This document shows positions 5,992-9,221 of a stretch of 9,221 nt of DNA, in pieces. The stretch spans positions 1 to 9,221 of the forward strand of contig DGHE01000220.1 in NCBI GenBank assembly GCA_002392525.1. The letters run 5' to 3'. The translations under genes were made by a program, and so were the position numbers. Every line of letters begins with the position of its first letter. Position 1 is the first letter of the stretch. Origin of the DNA: Bacteroidales bacterium UBA3856 (GTDB lineage Bacteria > Bacteroidota > Bacteroidia > Bacteroidales > UBA932). The notes under the pieces are model-generated. The model was not told where the DNA came from. It saw nothing but the letters and a program-made list of their open reading frames with translations, and ran no database searches.

Positions 5992-7797
5992 TTAAAATCT
6001 TTTTTCGAGTTCGTCGGCCGGCACGATGGAAAGGATGCGCTTGCCGGCAGCCGTGAATTCGGGATTATCGCTTTGCAGGAGTGCGTCCACAAGACGTTGG
6101 GCCTCCTGCGGGGAAGAGAGGCGGGCACTGCCGGATGCACCCAGCATGGCAAATTTCTGCGCCAGTGCCTGCTCCATCACGCCGGGAAGGGCGGAATGGT
6201 CGTCGGAGAGGATGAGGAGAAGGTCTCCCACCAGGGTCTCGGCCTTTCCGGGCTCGGCCGAATAGCCTTCGGGAACGCCGTTCACCACCACGGTGTCTGT
6301 TCCGAAAGGCGCAATGTCAAAGCCCAGTTTCCGAAGGAGCTCCGCATGCGAGGAAAAGGTAAGGCAGCCTTCCACTCCCACCGTCACCTGCACGGGGAAA
6401 AGGGCCGTCTGGGTAACGTGAGCCTCGGCGGTAAGCGCTTTGAGGAAACGGTCGTAGAAGAGGCGCTCGCGGGCGCGGCGGATGTGCACCACCATGAGCC
6501 CGGAGGCACTCTGCGTGAGGATATATCGGCCCTGGACAATGAGAATCTGGGCCGATGGAAGCGTGCGCTCCTCGAAGAGGGCACCGTAATTCTGGCTTTT
6601 CTCCACATGGGAGGCATAGCCGGCGAAGGCCGATGGTTCCTTGTAGGCCGGCTCCTTGTACACGGCCGACGGTCCCAGGTCTTCGAAGGGATTGAACGTA
6701 GGGTCTATCCCGGCCGTGGGGATGCTGGAAGGACGATATTCCTCGAAACTTGCGCCCACTACGGGGACATCGGCCGCCACAGGATTGTCAAAGTCGATGG
6801 CACCGGCAACGGAACTGCGGCCCATGGCCTCTTTCACGGCGGCAAATACCGTCTGGAACAGCAGCTGATCTTCCTCGAACTTGATTTCGGCCTTGGTGGG
6901 ATGGATGTTCACGTCCACGGTGGCAGGGTCCACCTCCAGGTAAATGAAGTAGGAAGGCGTACTTCCCTCCGGGATCAGGTTCTCATAGGCCTTCATTACG
7001 GCCTTGTGGAGGTAGGCGCTGCGGAAGTATCGGCCATTGACAAAGAAAAACTGGTTGCCGAGGGTCTTCCGGGCGCTCTCCGGCTTTCCCACGTAGCCGC
7101 GAAGGGACGCGATGGTGGTATCGGCCGATATATCCACGATGTCTCCCACGATGCCGGTGCCCAGCAGGTCCTGGATGCGGAATTTGTAGCTCTTGGCGGG
7201 TTTCACCACATGGACATCCTTGCCGTTGTGGGTGAGGGTGAAGCCAATGTCCGGCCGGGTGAGGGCCACACGCTGGAACTCTTCCACAATATGCCGGAGC
7301 TCCACGGTGTCGCTTTTAAGAAACTTCCGGCGGGCGGGTATGTTGTAAAAGAGATTGCGCACGGCGATATTGGTGCCCACGGGGCAGGAGACCTCACGGG
7401 TTCCCTTGTTCTCCGAGGCGGCCATGACAACCTCCGCACCGGCTTCTTCGCTGCCGATACGGGTTCTGAGCGTAACCTCGGCCACGGCTGCAATGGACGC
7501 CAGGGCCTCTCCGCGGAAGCCGAAGGTGAGGATATGATGCAGGTCCTCGGGCGAGGAGAGCTTGCTGGTAGCGTGCCGCTCAAAGCATAGCACGGCGTCG
7601 TCGGGGGTCATGCCGCATCCGTTGTCGATGACCTGGATGAGGGTGCGTCCGGCGTCGGTCACCACCACCTTCACGTCGGTGGCGCCGGCATCCACGGCGT
7701 TTTCCATGAGCTCCTTCACGACGGAGGCGGGCCGCTGGACGACTTCCCCCGCCGCAATCATGTCGGCGATATTTTTCGGTAAGATCCTGAGTTCCAT
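5992..7797 (-). CDS. mutL: DNA mismatch repair protein MutL
   Basis: MutL couples mismatch recognition by MutS to strand removal. The 601-residue protein has an intact GHKL ATPase domain: Glu29 and Asn33 in KELMENAVDAGA, DNGCGM (Asp58), RHATSKL (74-80) and GFRGEALASI (93-102). The transducer domain follows, then a variable, Pro-rich linker (~330-410), then the C-terminal dimerisation domain. Where endonuclease-type MutL proteins carry DQHAxxER, this one reads HIRRARER (438-445), so the first Asp and the His are replaced. I also see no CPHGRP-like motif near the end (DNPEFTAAGKRILSIVP). The C-terminal nicking site therefore looks degenerate. The ATG at 7797 overlaps the preceding stop by 1 bp (TAATG), which favours coupled translation. 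The rhomboid gene follows after 3 bp. Confidence 0.97.
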   Translation of the reverse strand: MELRILPKNIADMIAAGEVVQRPASVVKELMENAVDAGATDVKVVVTDAGRTLIQVIDNGCGMTPDDAVLCFERHATSKLSSPEDLHHILTFGFRGEALASIAAVAEVTLRTRIGSEEAGAEVVMAASENKGTREVSCPVGTNIAVRNLFYNIPARRKFLKSDTVELRHIVEEFQRVALTRPDIGFTLTHNGKDVHVVKPAKSYKFRIQDLLGTGIVGDIVDISADTTIASLRGYVGKPESARKTLGNQFFFVNGRYFRSAYLHKAVMKAYENLIPEGSTPSYFIYLEVDPATVDVNIHPTKAEIKFEEDQLLFQTVFAAVKEAMGRSSVAGAIDFDNPVAADVPVVGASFEEYRPSSIPTAGIDPTFNPFEDLGPSAVYKEPAYKEPSAFAGYASHVEKSQNYGALFEERTLPSAQILIVQGRYILTQSASGLMVVHIRRARERLFYDRFLKALTAEAHVTQTALFPVQVTVGVEGCLTFSSHAELLRKLGFDIAPFGTDTVVVNGVPEGYSAEPGKAETLVGDLLLILSDDHSALPGVMEQALAQKFAMLGASGSARLSSPQEAQRLVDALLQSDNPEFTAAGKRILSIVPADELEKRF

Positions 7798-8108
7798 TAC
7801 AGCATTTCGAAGAACTTGGCCATGTAGATGAGGGACACCACAATGAGCACCAGCGTAACGATGGTGATGATGGTGTGGGCCGTACTCATGGAACTGCGGG
7901 TTTTCTGGTAGTTACCATTACGGAAAGCGCCCCGCAGGCTGCTGCCAGGAACATATTCGCCGCTCTCGCGGGCTTTCTCGTTGGTGCCGTCCACGTCTCC
8001 GAACATGCGGCGGCGCTCCTCTTCTTCCGGATTGTAGTACCGGGGCTTGTAGTTGAACACCCTGTGCGGCTGGTTGCCAAAAAATCCAAAGTTGAACAGA
8101 CTGGCCAT
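7797..8108 (-). CDS. Small tail-anchored membrane protein of unknown function
   Basis: This 103-residue protein has a soluble, charged N-terminal part and one hydrophobic segment at about residues 79-97 (IITIVTLVLIVVSLIYMA), followed by a very short tail (KFFEML). The arrangement suggests a tail-anchored or single-pass protein with most of its mass in the cytoplasm. The segment VFNYKPRYYNPEEEERR (17-33) resembles a motif I remember from short uncharacterised Bacteroidota proteins encoded near mutL. I assign no function. It is the first gene of the operon, just downstream of a good -7 box, and its TAA overlaps the mutL ATG. A role linked to the downstream rhomboid is only speculation. Confidence 0.85.
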   Translation of the reverse strand: MASLFNFGFFGNQPHRVFNYKPRYYNPEEEERRRMFGDVDGTNEKARESGEYVPGSSLRGAFRNGNYQKTRSSMSTAHTIITIVTLVLIVVSLIYMAKFFEML

Positions 8109-8130
8109 GACGATTTCTTCTTATAACTTA

Positions 8131-8138
8131 CAAAAGTA
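8131..8138 (-). promoter_or_regulatory. -7 promoter box (TACTTTTG) for the six-gene minus-strand operon
   Basis: TACTTTTG on the minus strand matches TAnnTTTG and ends 22 bases before the ATG at 8108. It lies in the 64-bp divergent gap shared with comF, next to an A/T tract (8143-8159). The -33 element is weak. Because all downstream junctions are overlapping or 3-6 bp, this is the likely main promoter for the run ending with ispF. Confidence 0.55.
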
Positions 8139-8172
8139 CCCATTTTTTTTAAATTTTCCTTACCTTAGTTAC

Positions 8173-8889
8173 ATGATACGGGAACTGACAGACCTTCTCA
8201 TGCCACGCACGTGCCTCACATGCGGGCGGCAGCTGGGAGCGCAGGAGAAGCACCTCTGCATCTGGTGCCGCTCCGACCTGCCCCTCACCTGGAACTGGGA
8301 GCAGCCGCACAATCCCATGGCCGACGAGCTCAACGCCCTTCTGGAAAGGGGGCGGGCCGACGGTGAGTCTCTCCCCTATGTCTACGCCGCCGCGCTTCTT
8401 CTCTACCATCACGAGAACCCCTACAAAGCCATTCCCCGGGCGCTCAAGTATGGCGGGGACCTCAAGGCCGGGCGGCATTTCGCGGCTATGCTGGGCCGGT
8501 TTCTCTCCGGGGCGGCGCATTTTGCCGACGTAGACCTCGTCGTCCCCGTGCCGCTACACTGGATGCGCAAGTGGCAGCGAGGTTATAACCAGGCCGATGT
8601 CATTGCCCGCGAACTGGCCCGGGAACTGGGAGCGGCCTGTGCCCCGCGCCTTCTGTCCCGTTCCCGCAGGACGCATACCCAGACGCAGCTGGATGCATCG
8701 GCCCGCATGAAAAACGTGGCGGGCGTGTTCCGGGTCCGACGCGTCCCCCGCGAGGCCAGGCACATCCTCCTGGTGGACGACACGTTCACCACCGGCGCCA
8801 CCCTCGCCGCATGCTACAATGCGCTGCGGGAGGTACTGGACCCTTCGCAGCGCATCTCTGTGGCCACACTGGCCGTGGTGCAGGATTAG
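8173..8889 (+). CDS. comF: ComF family protein (phosphoribosyltransferase-like, zinc finger)
   Basis: The 238-residue product starts at the ATG at 8173 (MIRELTDLLMPRTCLTCG). The frame is open farther upstream, but that part has no family match and crosses the divergent promoter. A four-Cys zinc site is present (C14, C17, C29, C32), as in ComF/GntX proteins. The C-terminal half is a type I phosphoribosyltransferase fold with DLVVPVPLHWMRKWQRGYNQ (a conserved family segment) and the PRPP-binding motif ILLVDDTFTTGAT (198-210; Asp202-Asp203). In naturally competent bacteria ComF works in the cytoplasm during DNA uptake, with contacts to helicases such as ComFA or PriA. In species without known competence its role is unclear. 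It is divergent from the mutL operon and followed by rsmE 67 bp later. Confidence 0.93.
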   Translation: MIRELTDLLMPRTCLTCGRQLGAQEKHLCIWCRSDLPLTWNWEQPHNPMADELNALLERGRADGESLPYVYAAALLLYHHENPYKAIPRALKYGGDLKAGRHFAAMLGRFLSGAAHFADVDLVVPVPLHWMRKWQRGYNQADVIARELARELGAACAPRLLSRSRRTHTQTQLDASARMKNVAGVFRVRRVPREARHILLVDDTFTTGATLAACYNALREVLDPSQRISVATLAVVQD

Positions 8890-8919
8890 CCGCTTCATCC
8901 CGGAGGCCTGGGGAATATT

Positions 8920-8951
8920 TTTGGAAATAAAGGACAATGCATGTAAATTTG
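8920..8951 (+). promoter_or_regulatory. Bacteroidota-type promoter for rsmE (TTTG-N20-TAAATTTG)
   Basis: TTTG at 8920-8923 and TAAATTTG at 8944-8951 match both elements of the Bacteroides primary sigma consensus, with a 20-bp spacer. This is the best promoter in the window. Its -7 box ends only five bases before the rsmE ATG at 8957, so the transcript should begin at or within a few bases of the start codon. Confidence 0.75.
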
Positions 8952-8956
8952 TAGGG

Positions 8957-9221
8957 ATGGAACTGTTTTATGCACATGAGGCAGACGGCGGATTCTGCCG
9001 GCTGGACGCTGAGGAGAGCGGCCACTGCGTACGCGTGCTGCGCCACCGGGCCGGGGACGAGATAGACGTGATTGACGGCCTGGGCACGCTGTATCACTGC
9101 CGCCTCACGGACGACAGCCCCAAGGGGGCCGAGGCGCAGGTGCTTCAGATGCAGGCCGATTGGAACGCCCACCCCTATCACCTTACCATCGGCTGTTGCC
9201 CCACCAAGAACAACGACCGCT
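8957..9221 (+). CDS. rsmE: 16S rRNA (uracil1498-N3)-methyltransferase, N-terminal part (3' end outside window)
   Basis: RsmE uses S-adenosylmethionine to methylate N3 of U1498 in 16S rRNA at the decoding region of the 30S subunit. Eighty-eight residues are visible out of about 240 usual for the family. They cover the PUA-like RNA-binding domain (ESGHCVRVLRHRAGDEIDVI and DGLGTLYHCRL) and the first motif of the SPOUT methyltransferase domain, CCPTKNNDR (80-88), which corresponds to the family's PTKxxR segment. The knot and the SAM-binding loop lie past the right edge. MELFYAHEAD is the conserved start, so the ATG at 8957 is secure despite its closeness to the promoter. The gene has its own promoter after comF. 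Confidence 0.95.
   Translation, partial: MELFYAHEADGGFCRLDAEESGHCVRVLRHRAGDEIDVIDGLGTLYHCRLTDDSPKGAEAQVLQMQADWNAHPYHLTIGCCPTKNNDR

Noticed and set aside
5317..7590. 757-codon open frame on the plus strand opposite the rhomboid and mutL genes
   Set aside because: It spans parts of three real minus-strand genes and their junctions and has no recognisable domain; it is a GC-driven shadow.
8161..8168. TACCTTAG as a -7 box for comF
   Set aside because: It has one mismatch to TAnnTTTG, no TTTG element 19-21 bp upstream, and lies four bases from the ATG; too weak to list as a promoter.
8053..8172. N-terminal extension of ComF
   Set aside because: It overlaps the divergent small gene and its promoter; MIRELTDLLMPRTC gives a normal ComF N-terminus.

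Overview
The window reads as chromosome of a fairly GC-rich member of the Bacteroidales (Bacteroidota). The evidence is the protein set (a GH92 lipoprotein, a rhomboid next to a three-helix membrane EEP-family protein, a Bacteroidota-style MutL, ComF and RsmE) and several matches to the clade's TAnnTTTG promoter box. I cannot place it to genus; an Alistipes-like or uncultured gut lineage would fit the base composition. I see no tRNA, rRNA, CRISPR array or insertion sequence.

Layout. Bases 1-2531 (minus strand) hold the 5' part of a large lipoprotein gene that runs off the left edge. Its first ~730 residues are a complete GH92 alpha-mannosidase. They continue in the same open frame into the N-terminus of a GH125 exo-alpha-1,6-mannosidase. 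This apparent two-enzyme fusion is the most interesting item here. Its upstream region (2532-2775) has no gene but holds a -7-like box touching the start codon, three GGCGCAGGT repeats spaced exactly 21 bp apart, and a perfect 20-bp inverted repeat. Next comes a 95-residue unknown gene (2776-3063, minus) with its own promoter box.

Bases 3201-8108 (minus) form a tight six-gene block. In transcription order it encodes a small tail-anchored protein, mutL, a rhomboid protease, a membrane-anchored endonuclease/exonuclease/phosphatase protein, tsaC (tRNA t6A synthesis) and ispF (isoprenoid synthesis). Junctions are 1-bp overlap, 3 bp, 3 bp, 26-bp overlap and 6 bp, so one transcript from the promoter near 8131-8138 is likely. 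The functions are mixed housekeeping (mismatch repair, membrane proteolysis, tRNA modification, isoprenoids) rather than one pathway.

Bases 8109-8172 are a short divergent intergenic region. On the plus strand follow comF (8173-8889) and, after its own strong promoter, the start of rsmE (8957 to the right edge). RsmE methylates 16S rRNA at U1498.

The very long antisense reading frames opposite the mannosidase and mutL are shadows produced by GC-rich codon usage.
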